From a virus: a stretch of DNA of 26,158 nucleotides. Numbering within the stretch: the stretch's first letter is position 1; each line of letters opens with the position of its first letter. Below are positions 1 through 6,908 of this stretch, piece after piece. The notes under the pieces were generated by a model. That model worked only from the letters and a program-made list of their open reading frames with translations, was not told the DNA's origin and searched no databases. The stretch spans positions 1-26,158 of IMG/VR virus record IMGVR_UViG_3300031638_000319; one strand, written 5' to 3'. Both the position numbers and the translations under genes were made by a program.

Positions 1-210
1 GCTGTACAAATAGCAGCAATGGAAGAAAGACTGGGTGGTAAATTAGACTCTCAACACGGAATCCTAGTAGCCTTGATAGACAGAATTCGTAGTTTAGATA
101 ACGAAATTATACGCCAAGACACCATGATAAAAACAATCTTAGGCGTACCGCAGCTTATTAATATTGATAAGATTGCAAAAGCAGATAGAGATGACCAAAG
201 AAAAGACTAA
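1..210 (+). CDS. Unknown small protein, 5' end outside window
   Basis: The reading frame is open from base 1 and stops at 208-210, so the gene probably starts before the window. An in-frame ATG at 19 has no Shine-Dalgarno-like sequence before it, which also favours an upstream start. The visible 69 residues are hydrophilic and look helical, with regularly spaced Leu/Ile in the first 45 residues, suggesting a short coiled coil. There is no signal peptide or membrane segment. The 3' end overlaps the csgF-like gene by 20 bases, so the two are probably co-transcribed and translationally coupled. I do not recognise the family; it does not resemble CsgE. Confidence 0.5.
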   Translation, partial: AVQIAAMEERLGGKLDSQHGILVALIDRIRSLDNEIIRQDTMIKTILGVPQLINIDKIAKADRDDQRKD

Positions 211-715
211 CAAAGATAAAATTGATGATTTATTGTTTGTCATCTCTTCAATAATAATAGTTACAGCCGTTGGCCTAGCGGTTATGTTGAGTGGCGCTTT
301 AGAAGGTTCGCCTATTACACATGAGTTTAAAAACCCTAGCTTCAGCGGTATAGGTGCATCAGCTCACTACCTCACAATAGACGAACAAGAAACAAAAAGA
401 CGTGACGAACTGGCAGAAGAAATACAATCTGCTTTAGAAGAAATCCAGAGAGATATAGACAACAGTACTCTAAATAAATTCTTATCCAATCTACAGAGTA
501 GGATATTTAGCAACCTATCCAGAGACATTAGCGACATGCTCTTTTCAGAAGATGGAGGGACAGGTGGTACGATAGATTTAGAAGGCAATCAAATATCGTT
601 TAGTAACGATGGCGAGTACATCACGTTAACTGTTATAGACGAAAATGGCACTATTACTGAAATAGTAATACCAATTGGGATATTTGGGGTATGTACCGCA
701 GATTGTGGAGTATAG
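191..715 (+). CDS. csgF: CsgF-like curli assembly factor
   Basis: This is a 174-aa protein resembling CsgF, which docks in the CsgG pore and links it to fibre nucleation at the cell surface. A TTG 27 bases upstream is also possible, but the ATG at 191 gives a sensible signal segment. Residues 1-13 are charged, 14-33 form a hydrophobic helix, and cleavage is likely around residues 36-39. The putative mature N-terminus carries HEFKNPSFSG (residues 45-53), matching E. coli CsgF FQFRNPNFGG, the segment that plugs into the CsgG barrel. A central helix LNKFLSNLQSRIFSNL (94-109) parallels CsgF LDNFTQAIQSQILGGL. The C-terminal strands (about 126-162) parallel CsgF's beta domain. Differences from E. 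coli: a longer charged helix at 65-90 and a C-terminal CTADC motif (168-172). The last 25 bases overlap csgG. The assignment rests on remembered E. coli sequence, not an alignment search. Confidence 0.8.
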   Translation: MTKEKTNKDKIDDLLFVISSIIIVTAVGLAVMLSGALEGSPITHEFKNPSFSGIGASAHYLTIDEQETKRRDELAEEIQSALEEIQRDIDNSTLNKFLSNLQSRIFSNLSRDISDMLFSEDGGTGGTIDLEGNQISFSNDGEYITLTVIDENGTITEIVIPIGIFGVCTADCGV

Positions 716-1524
716 CCTTGATAGGCTTAATTACAGGTTGTGCTTCTTTTGCGCCACCTAGAGCCGTTGATTGCCATTTACCAGGTCTTATTTGTCCAGA
801 AGAAGCCAGGATAGAAAGAGTTACGTTACAAAAACTATTGGATTTACCTCCGCCAAAACAAAAAGCTGTTATAGCGGTTTACGAATTTAAAGACCTAACA
901 GGGCAACGCAAGCCTTCTAATAAGATGGCTTTGTTTTCTACAGCAGTTACTCAGGGAGCAGAAAATTATTTAATTGAAGCGCTTAGTAACGCAGGGAATG
1001 GAAATTGGTTTGTTGTAGTTGAAAGAAGTGGCTTGGATCATTTAACAAAAGAACGTCAATTAATTAAAAACACTAGAAAAACCTACGATGGAGAAAAAGG
1101 CAACAAGCTGAAACCTATCTTGTTTGCAGGTATAATCTTAGAAGGTGGTATAGTTTCTTACGAGTCAGACATTATGACTGGAGGAAATGGTGCAAGATAT
1201 TTGGGTATTGGTAACACCAATCAATACAGAAAGGACGATGTGACTGTATCTATTAGAGCAGTATTGGTTCAAACGGGTGAAGTTATGTTAAACACTACAG
1301 TAAGTAAGACTATACTAAGTGCAGGTGTAAATAGAGATATTTTTAGATTTACAGAACTGGGTACGGAGTTAGTAGAAATAGAAACAGGTTACACAAGAAC
1401 AGAAGCCACAGGCTATGCAACGAGATCTGCTATCGAGACGGCAGTTTATTCGTTAATACAGGAAGGTCTTGACAAACAATTGTGGGATTTTGATTATTCG
1501 CTTTTAAGCGAGGAGGTAAAATGA
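691..1524 (+). CDS. csgG: CsgG, curli secretion pore lipoprotein
   Basis: This is a 277-aa outer-membrane lipoprotein, the same length as E. coli CsgG, which forms a nonameric beta-barrel channel for curli subunits. The signal peptide ends in lipobox LITGC with Cys17 as the lipidated residue. Conserved CsgG blocks are clear: ERSGLDHLTKERQ (111-123), GGNGARYLGIG (164-174), SKTILS (205-210), FRF (218-220), RSAIETAVYSLIQEGLDKQL (245-264). FSTAV (82-86) aligns with the E. coli constriction loop and keeps the Phe equivalent to mature Phe56. The Tyr51 and Asn55 positions appear replaced: there is no Tyr in the KPSNKMAL segment, and Leu81 sits at the Asn55 position. Extra cysteines lie at 28 and 35. 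The start lies inside the csgF end, and the stop overlaps the next ATG (ATGA). I am very sure of the family; a CsgG-like pore in a phage genome is unusual. Confidence 0.95.
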   Translation: MYRRLWSIALIGLITGCASFAPPRAVDCHLPGLICPEEARIERVTLQKLLDLPPPKQKAVIAVYEFKDLTGQRKPSNKMALFSTAVTQGAENYLIEALSNAGNGNWFVVVERSGLDHLTKERQLIKNTRKTYDGEKGNKLKPILFAGIILEGGIVSYESDIMTGGNGARYLGIGNTNQYRKDDVTVSIRAVLVQTGEVMLNTTVSKTILSAGVNRDIFRFTELGTELVEIETGYTRTEATGYATRSAIETAVYSLIQEGLDKQLWDFDYSLLSEEVK

Positions 1525-2207
1525 AAAATCTAATTAAAATATTGTTATTCTGTTTTATGTCGTTTACATACGCGGGCAACAATGACATCTATTTGACTCA
1601 AAGTGGTGGTGGAGACTTTACACTTCTTATTGACCAGATAGGAAATACCAACATTATAGGTACATCAGGAGCTAGGGTTATAATGGCAGGCAGTTCTTTA
1701 GATGCTAACTTTAAACAACAAGGTAACTCAAATACTTTGGCAGCTAGTATTCTACAAGGCAACGCTTCCAGTTGGACTATGTGGCAAATAGGAGACTCTA
1801 ATACATCAACTATTACAGCAGGCGGTAGTGGGTCAGTAGGTTCATCTGATTTTGACTACACCGCTACGGGTAACTCAAACGTACTTACCTGGTTGCAAGG
1901 CAGCTCAAGTGCAGCCACAGGTGGTAACTTTGATGCAGCCTTAACAGGTAACAGCAACGACCTAAACATCAGAAGTGAAGTAATTGGTGCAATCAACAAC
2001 TGGGATATTGATGGTAACTCAAATGATATAGACGTTACTCAAATAGGAACGGATGACAAAGCCATTACATTTACGCTAGTAGGTGACAGCAACGATATTG
2101 ATATTGACCAGACAACCGCAGCATCAGGAGTTACAGACACTATCAGCTTGGTAGCCAATTCAACAAGTGGCAGTATAAATATTGACCAATGTGCAAGTGG
2201 CTGTTAG
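1521..2207 (+). CDS. Curlin-repeat secreted protein 1 (CsgA/CsgB-like)
   Basis: This is a 228-aa secreted amyloid-type protein and a probable fibre subunit. Residues 1-18 are a classic signal peptide ending FTYA before GNN. The mature protein is rich in G, N, S, T, D and Q and carries at least seven G-[ND]-[ST]-N turns, at residues 41, 68, 91, 117, 143, 165 and 188. Several are preceded by Q-x-G (QIGNTN, QQGNSN, QIGDSN). The spacing is 22-27 residues, as in the Q-x-G-x-x-N curlin repeat that forms one beta-solenoid rung. It ends in DQCASGC, a Cys-x3-Cys tail. A strong ribosome site (GAGGAGGT) lies inside the csgG end, with a 4-base ATGA overlap. Whether it is the major subunit (CsgA) or the nucleator (CsgB) cannot be told. 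Confidence 0.85.
   Translation: MKNLIKILLFCFMSFTYAGNNDIYLTQSGGGDFTLLIDQIGNTNIIGTSGARVIMAGSSLDANFKQQGNSNTLAASILQGNASSWTMWQIGDSNTSTITAGGSGSVGSSDFDYTATGNSNVLTWLQGSSSAATGGNFDAALTGNSNDLNIRSEVIGAINNWDIDGNSNDIDVTQIGTDDKAITFTLVGDSNDIDIDQTTAASGVTDTISLVANSTSGSINIDQCASGC
1641..2093 (+). repeat. Seven degenerate curlin repeats
   Basis: Coding repeats with a 66-81 base period and the core G-[ND]-[ST]-N, often preceded by Q-x. DNA identity between units is low outside the core, so this is protein-level rather than simple-sequence repetition. Confidence 0.75.
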
Positions 2208-3256
2208 TAGCCTTATTATCTAGTACAACTTATGCAGATATAGGTTCTATATCAGAACTGCGAGGCAACGGAGAAGTCTTACGCAGTACAGAGGGAGATA
2301 AGCTATTGGCAGAACTGTCTTTAGGCATTCTTAGTAATGACGACGTAAGAACTGGAGATGGCCGTATGGCGATACAGTTTTTAGACGATTCGGTACTTAA
2401 ACTTACAGAGCATTCTAAAATTGTAGTTGATGAATACATCTTTGACCCTAATCCTAAAAAATCTAAGTTAGCTTTAAGGATGGCTAGTGGTACTGCTAGA
2501 TTCATAACAGGTAAACTGGGTAAGATAGATAAAAAGAATATATCCATTAAAACTCCTTCAGCAACCATCTCAGTTTTAGGAACGGATTTCACCACAACAG
2601 TAGACGAGGTAGGTCGTAGCCTTATTATTCTTTTGCCTAATGAAGATGGTACAAGTTCAGGACAAATAACAGTAGAGACTTCAGCAGGTGTAGAAATTCT
2701 TAATAAGCCATTTCAAGCGACTATGGTAAGCGTTTCTGAGTCACCTCCTACCAAACCAGTAACTTTAATCAATATGACGTTAGGATTGATTAATAACCTT
2801 TTAATAATTAATCAACCAAAAGAAGTGCAAAAAGCAGTAGAAGAGCAAAATATTAAAAGCACCAACGTTTTAGACGTAGACTTTTTAGAAGAAAACTTTG
2901 ACGAAGATGAGTTGGAAGAGGACGAACTGGAAATAGACAGATTGGATATAGATTTGTTGTCTGTAGACTTTTTAATAGATCTGTTGGCTTTTATTGAAGA
3001 TGATGATTCAGGTGTGCAAAAAATAGGCGATGTAACTATAGAAGGTATTAAAGTTGGCTACGATTCTAAAGCTCAAGTGTATTCTTTTGTAGAAGGAGAA
3101 ATGTTGACGTTCTTTAGAAGTGTAGACAACACAGTAGATCTACAAATAGCAAAAGAAAGTGCCTACGAAATAAGACTATTGGTAGGCGGTAAACTTATAG
3201 ACATCACAGTAAACGGAGGGGGAGATGGTGAAATATTTATTAATCAGTCTGATTAG
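2189..3256 (+). CDS. FecR-domain periplasmic protein with acidic pentad repeat
   Basis: This is a 355-aa secreted protein. Residues 1-16 (MCKWLLVALLSSTTYA) are a signal peptide encoded within the 3' end of the preceding curlin gene (19-base overlap). Residues about 17-185 form a FecR domain: NDDVRTGDGRMAIQFLDDS (50-68), then IKTPSATISVLGTDF (120-134). FecR domains are known as periplasmic signalling or scaffold domains and are often found beside CHASE2 cyclases in bacteria. Residues 222-266 hold a strict five-residue period of Ile/Val/Phe/Leu, with an acidic residue two positions before most of them, giving a very acidic stretch. A C-terminal beta-rich segment (275-350) follows. It lies between the two curlin genes, and its last 32 bases contain the start of the second curlin. 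A role as organiser or sensor of curli export is inferred. Confidence 0.88.
   Translation: MCKWLLVALLSSTTYADIGSISELRGNGEVLRSTEGDKLLAELSLGILSNDDVRTGDGRMAIQFLDDSVLKLTEHSKIVVDEYIFDPNPKKSKLALRMASGTARFITGKLGKIDKKNISIKTPSATISVLGTDFTTTVDEVGRSLIILLPNEDGTSSGQITVETSAGVEILNKPFQATMVSVSESPPTKPVTLINMTLGLINNLLIINQPKEVQKAVEEQNIKSTNVLDVDFLEENFDEDELEEDELEIDRLDIDLLSVDFLIDLLAFIEDDDSGVQKIGDVTIEGIKVGYDSKAQVYSFVEGEMLTFFRSVDNTVDLQIAKESAYEIRLLVGGKLIDITVNGGGDGEIFINQSD
2852..2986 (+). repeat. Acidic pentad repeat in the FecR protein
   Basis: Residues I222, V227, F232, F237, L242, L247, L252, L257 and L262 recur every five positions. From 237 on, the residue two places before is Glu or Asp (E235, D240, D245, D250, D255, D260). 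At DNA level this is a 15-base period. It resembles a pentapeptide (right-handed quadrilateral helix) pattern but with Asp where Ala is usual. Confidence 0.65.
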
Positions 3257-4013
3257 CTTTAGTTGTATTATAAGTTCTGCTAATAATACAATTACACTGC
3301 AACACAAAGGCAGTTCATCTGTTATTAACATCAAGCAAGTAGGATATACAAACAACGCTACTGTTTATTGCGGTCTTAGTAACGGAGTTTACTCTACCCA
3401 TACTTGTACTAGGGCAGTAATCAATTTGAACACCACAGGGCATGGAAACACTACTAAAGCTTATTCACAATGGTCCAATCACACAGATAACGTATTTACC
3501 ATTACACAAAATGGCGACAACAATTTAGGTTACTTAGATTTAGACAAGAATGACAACGTAGGTATTATAAATCAAAACGGCAACTCAAATACTGGCATAG
3601 TTCTGATGGCTGGAGACGACAACGCTTACACCATCACCCAAACTGGCAACTCAAAGTACGGAAAAATATACAGTTTTGGAGATGACTCTGACGCTACAAT
3701 TACTCAATCAGGAACAGGAGCGCACAATGGCTACGTCTACAATTACAATTACGCAGACAACAACTCAAGCACCATAACGCAGTCTGGGAGTGGTTCACAC
3801 GATGCAGATATTTGGTGGTATGCAGATGCAGACAATGGCGTGGCTTCTATAACGCAATCAGGTTCAGGAGATCATACTGCTAGGCTTAATTTCTACACCG
3901 ATGATTACAACGTAGGCGTTACTCAATCAGGAGCTAACGATAAGTCATTTACTGCTACTTATAATTGCGTGAGCAGTTGTACCAAGACAGTTACAATAAC
4001 TCAATATGATTAA
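3225..4013 (+). CDS. Curlin-repeat secreted protein 2 (CsgB/CsgA-like)
   Basis: This is a 262-aa secreted amyloid-type protein. The signal peptide covers residues 1-19 (ending IISSA). The repeats are more regular than in the first curlin: [IV]-[TN]-Q-x-G motifs at residues 93, 115, 137, 159, 184, 209 and 232, plus a terminal ITQ at 258. Spacing is 22, 22, 22, 25, 25, 23 and 26. Repeats 4-6 read ITQSG(T/S)G and carry aromatic-rich linkers (YVYNYNY, IWWYADA). Two cysteine pairs are present: C49/C61 near the N-terminus and C248-x3-C252 near the C-terminus. Ending on a curlin half-repeat (TVTITQYD) recalls CsgB, but which subunit it is remains open. The purine-rich GGAGGGGGAG directly before ATG 3225 lies in the FecR gene end. 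The stop region overlaps the cyclase start by 8 bases. Confidence 0.88.
   Translation: MVKYLLISLISFSCIISSANNTITLQHKGSSSVINIKQVGYTNNATVYCGLSNGVYSTHTCTRAVINLNTTGHGNTTKAYSQWSNHTDNVFTITQNGDNNLGYLDLDKNDNVGIINQNGNSNTGIVLMAGDDNAYTITQTGNSKYGKIYSFGDDSDATITQSGTGAHNGYVYNYNYADNNSSTITQSGSGSHDADIWWYADADNGVASITQSGSGDHTARLNFYTDDYNVGVTQSGANDKSFTATYNCVSSCTKTVTITQYD
3501..4004 (+). repeat. Eight curlin repeats, 22-26 residue period
   Basis: ITQxG-centred coding repeats with periods of 66, 66, 66, 75, 75, 69 and 78 bases. The three central units share ITQSG-[ST]-G. This is a protein repeat, not a CRISPR array. Confidence 0.8.
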
Positions 4014-5787
4014 ACGTTTAATACCATTATCACTCATACTTATATTAGGAGCGCCTTTAGTCTTTCAGTCTACATTTACTGAAATTTTAAAACTTAAAAT
4101 ATTTGATGCCTTAATACCAGAACAACAAGAAAGTGGTTATTTTACTGTACTTAACATTACAGATGATGATATAAATAGAGAGGGTGGCTATCCGTTATCC
4201 AGGCAAAGGCTCTCTGAAATACAAACGCAGATTATAGATAGAGGAGCAATAGGTGTTGGATGGGTTGTCACCTTTCCTAATAAAAACAGAATTACTCAAA
4301 ACGGCGATCAATTGTTCGCAGAAGCTTTATCTAAAGCACCCAGCGTACTTGCTATGTTTGAAAACGACAAAGGCATCTACCCTAAAACGACAGGCACAGT
4401 CATACTTGGTGAAGATCAAGGTGGCACTTTAGCTGCTGGCGTTACGCAAAACATTTCAATATTAGCAAACAACGCAAATCAAGGTATAGCTGTAGCTAGG
4501 CCAGAAGTAGACTCTTTGGTAAGAAGATTGCCACTTTTATTAAGAACTCCCGATGGTTGGGTGCCTGCTTACGGAACAGAAGTATTAAAAGTTTTAGCAG
4601 GAGCAGACACTTACGTTATAAAAACTAATGATAATGGTCTGGAAGAAATACGAGTAAGAGGCTTGCCTCCAGTTCCTGTAGATTCACTTGGGAGAAAATG
4701 GATCAGTTGGGTAGACACTCCTCAAACAAATTTATTAGAAATGAACGTAAAAGATAAATTTGTATTTGTTGGGTTTACTGCCAAAGGAATTATGCCTCAA
4801 TTATCTACACCCGTTGGATATTTAGAGCCTCATAAAATTCAAACTGCTTTAGCAGAGTCAATTCTTATAGAAAACAGTCCCTTTGTTCCTGATTACGCAA
4901 TTGCTGTAGAAATTTTAATTTTTCTATTTTTTGTCTCTCTCACGTGGATAGTATTAAATGTTCTTGGGGTAACTAATGGCATAGTGACAGCGATAGGCAT
5001 AATGGTTGTAACAGGCGTTTACGGAGCTTATACAATCAATCAAGGCATTTTGATTGATGTTTCTTGGACTTTTGTATCAGAATTTATAACTGGGACCGTT
5101 GCGTTCTATTTAAACTACCGAGAGCAGTATAAATTGCGTCAACAGATTAAAAAACAATTTGAACATTATTTAGATCCTCGCCAAGTTAAACGATTGCAAG
5201 AAAATCCTGAGTTATTAAAATTGGGAGGCGAAAAAAAATACGCTACTTTTCTTTTTACTGACGTTAGGGGTTTTACTTCAATGTCTGAAAAATTAGAACC
5301 AGAACAAGTTACTTACATAATGAACAGAGCCTTAACCGCGCAACAGACCGCAGTACAAAAAAACGATGGCATGGTAGATAAGTATATAGGTGATGCAATG
5401 ATGGCAATATTTAACGCACCGTTAAATTTAGATTTCCATGAAAACAAAGCTTTGGATTGCGCAATAGATATACAAAAAAACATGGAAGATTTAAACATAG
5501 AATTAGAAGAAAAAGGAATACCACCAGTTGCCATAGGTATAGGCATTAATACAGGATATGCAGTTATAGGTAATATGGGTAGCGACACTAGGTTTGACTT
5601 TACAGCTATAGGAGATGCAGTTAATACCGCAGCAAGGTTAGAATCAGGAACAAAAGAAGCTGGTGTAGATGTGTTAATTGGTTACAACACTGCCATAAAG
5701 ACCGATTATAAGTTAGAATTATTACAACCTTTAAAGGTAAAAGGCAAGGATAAACCGTTGGAAGTGTATACATGGGATTTAAATTAG
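4006..5787 (+). CDS. CHASE2-domain class III adenylate cyclase
   Basis: This is a 593-aa inner-membrane signalling enzyme predicted to make cAMP from ATP. Domain order: N-terminal membrane anchor (4-21); periplasmic CHASE2 sensor (about 28-290, with ITDDDINREGGYPLSRQRL and FVFVGFTAKG); three membrane helices (about 298-320, 325-345, 350-370); linker; cyclase domain (410-590). Catalytic residues are present: metal-binding Asp419 (FTDVRGF) and Asp463 (KYIGDAMMAIF), Lys459 and Asp531/Thr533 (FDFTAIGDAVNTAAR) of the type that selects adenine, and transition-state Asn540 and Arg544. Nothing required for catalysis looks missing. It overlaps the curlin gene upstream (8 bases) and the coiled-coil gene downstream (16 bases). 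FecR plus CHASE2-cyclase is a known bacterial pairing; its place inside a phage curli operon is the oddity. Confidence 0.95.
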   Translation: MIKRLIPLSLILILGAPLVFQSTFTEILKLKIFDALIPEQQESGYFTVLNITDDDINREGGYPLSRQRLSEIQTQIIDRGAIGVGWVVTFPNKNRITQNGDQLFAEALSKAPSVLAMFENDKGIYPKTTGTVILGEDQGGTLAAGVTQNISILANNANQGIAVARPEVDSLVRRLPLLLRTPDGWVPAYGTEVLKVLAGADTYVIKTNDNGLEEIRVRGLPPVPVDSLGRKWISWVDTPQTNLLEMNVKDKFVFVGFTAKGIMPQLSTPVGYLEPHKIQTALAESILIENSPFVPDYAIAVEILIFLFFVSLTWIVLNVLGVTNGIVTAIGIMVVTGVYGAYTINQGILIDVSWTFVSEFITGTVAFYLNYREQYKLRQQIKKQFEHYLDPRQVKRLQENPELLKLGGEKKYATFLFTDVRGFTSMSEKLEPEQVTYIMNRALTAQQTAVQKNDGMVDKYIGDAMMAIFNAPLNLDFHENKALDCAIDIQKNMEDLNIELEEKGIPPVAIGIGINTGYAVIGNMGSDTRFDFTAIGDAVNTAARLESGTKEAGVDVLIGYNTAIKTDYKLELLQPLKVKGKDKPLEVYTWDLN

Positions 5788-6176
5788 CATTAATATTAGG
5801 AAGCTTACTGTTGGTAAGCGCTTCTGGGTCTTTGTACTATATTGATCGTTTGAATGACAAAATCTCTACGCTTAAAGGTAATCAGATAATTTTGGAAACA
5901 GAGATACAAAAACAAAACGATTCTATAAAGCAATATTTAGAAAACCAAAAGAATCAACAATTACAATTGCAACAACTTGAAGCTGATAAACAAGCTGCCA
6001 TGCAAGACGTTAACAGGTTACGCAAAACATTTGCTAAACACGACCTAGACGAATTGGCGTTAGCCAAACCAGGTCTTTTGCAAAAAAGAGTAAACAAAGC
6101 GTCTACCAGAGTTATGACTACGCTTGAAAAATTAACCAACCCCAATCAGTTTGATGAAAAACCTAGCAATAATTAG
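5772..6176 (+). CDS. Membrane-anchored coiled-coil protein, candidate i-spanin
   Basis: This is a 134-aa protein with one N-terminal membrane helix (residues 4-23) followed by a Gln/Lys/Leu-rich coiled coil (about 25-90) and a hydrophilic tail. This is the layout of Rz-type inner-membrane spanins, which with an outer-membrane lipoprotein fuse the two membranes at the end of phage lysis. Support comes from context: the next gene is an outer-membrane lipoprotein and the endolysin follows within 1 kb. An alternative is a structural or accessory subunit for the cyclase, whose 3' end it overlaps by 16 bases. There is no sequence-level recognition of a named family. Confidence 0.6.
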   Translation: MGFKLALILGSLLLVSASGSLYYIDRLNDKISTLKGNQIILETEIQKQNDSIKQYLENQKNQQLQLQQLEADKQAAMQDVNRLRKTFAKHDLDELALAKPGLLQKRVNKASTRVMTTLEKLTNPNQFDEKPSNN

Positions 6177-6519
6177 TCTAAGCATATTTTTGGCAAGCTG
6201 TAGCTTGATGGATTCTGTAAAACCTGTAGAGGTTAGAAGCATACAAGAAAGAGCGCCTTTGTATCATCCCCCTTTGCCATACCCTATGAGCTTGTCAAAA
6301 GTAGATTGGGAAATAATTACACCAGAGTTAATGCAAGAATATCTTGATTTGGTAGAAAAAGGCGAAGCACCTAGAAAAGCTTATTACGCACTTTCAAGTA
6401 AAGAATACGAAAATTTAAGTATGGATATGGCTGAAATAACCAGATATACCAAAGATATACTGTCAATAATTAAGTATTATAGAGAATTAGATAAACCAAA
6501 AGAGAAAGATAATGAGTAA
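6154..6519 (+). CDS. Outer-membrane lipoprotein, candidate o-spanin
   Basis: This is a 121-aa lipoprotein. The ATG at 6154 is preferred over an adjoining TTG at 6151. The signal peptide ends in lipobox LASC (Cys16), and the residue after Cys is Ser, so outer-membrane sorting is expected. A proline-rich segment follows (HPPLPYPMSLSKVDW). The C-terminal half is helical and holds LSSKEYENLSMDMAEITRYT and IIKYYREL, a pattern I associate with small conserved proteins of marine T7-like and pelagic phages. It overlaps the coiled-coil gene by 23 bases; nested or overlapping start sites are common in spanin pairs. The spanin role is inferred from location and topology. Confidence 0.65.
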   Translation: MKNLAIISLSIFLASCSLMDSVKPVEVRSIQERAPLYHPPLPYPMSLSKVDWEIITPELMQEYLDLVEKGEAPRKAYYALSSKEYENLSMDMAEITRYTKDILSIIKYYRELDKPKEKDNE

Positions 6520-6907
6520 ATCACCAGATGAATTTGTATACAGAGCTACTTTGGATCGTATTGTTGATGGAGATACGTTTGATTGTATATTAGATCTTGG
6601 ATTTAACGTTAAGTTGCATAAACAAAGAGTTAGGCTTGCAGGAATAGATACACCAGAAAGCAGAACTAGAAACTTACCAGAAAAAGCACTTGGTTTAAAG
6701 GCCAAAGAAAGACTCAAAGAACTTTGCACTGGTACATTTAAACTTAAATCACTTGGGAAAGGTAAATATGGACGGATTCTTGGCATTCCTTATACAGAAG
6801 ATGGCAAAGATATTTGCGCCACTCTTATCAAAGAAAAACACGCAGTTGAATACTGGGGCGGAACTAAGACAGGAAAAATCTTGGAAGACGGAACTTGGGG
6901 AGAATAA
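6512..6907 (+). CDS. Staphylococcal-nuclease-like (thermonuclease) protein
   Basis: This is a 131-aa SNase-domain protein. DRIVDGDTFDC (15-25), VRLAGIDTPES (40-50) and GKYGRILG (84-91) are the three SNase signature blocks. Predicted catalytic or metal residues are Asp21, Arg41, Asp46 and Glu49, with Arg88 as the second catalytic Arg (equivalents of D21, R35, D40, E43 and R87 in nuclease A). No signal peptide is visible, so it should act in the cytoplasm, for example on host DNA or RNA. It overlaps the lipoprotein gene by 8 bases. Its last codons (GGAACTTGGGGAG) supply the ribosome site for the lysozyme. Confidence 0.9.
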   Translation: MSKSPDEFVYRATLDRIVDGDTFDCILDLGFNVKLHKQRVRLAGIDTPESRTRNLPEKALGLKAKERLKELCTGTFKLKSLGKGKYGRILGIPYTEDGKDICATLIKEKHAVEYWGGTKTGKILEDGTWGE

Positions 6908-6908
6908 T

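Noticed and set aside
1-210. CsgE chaperone to complete the curli set
   Set aside because: The short frame lacks the CsgE beta-rich pattern and has no signal peptide.
2230-2595. 121-aa minus-strand frame
   Set aside because: Antisense to the FecR domain; low-complexity Ser/Pro/Leu composition typical of a shadow frame.
3501-4004. CRISPR-like regular repeats
   Set aside because: Period is in phase with codons and encodes curlin ITQxG units; the DNA units are not identical and there are no spacers.
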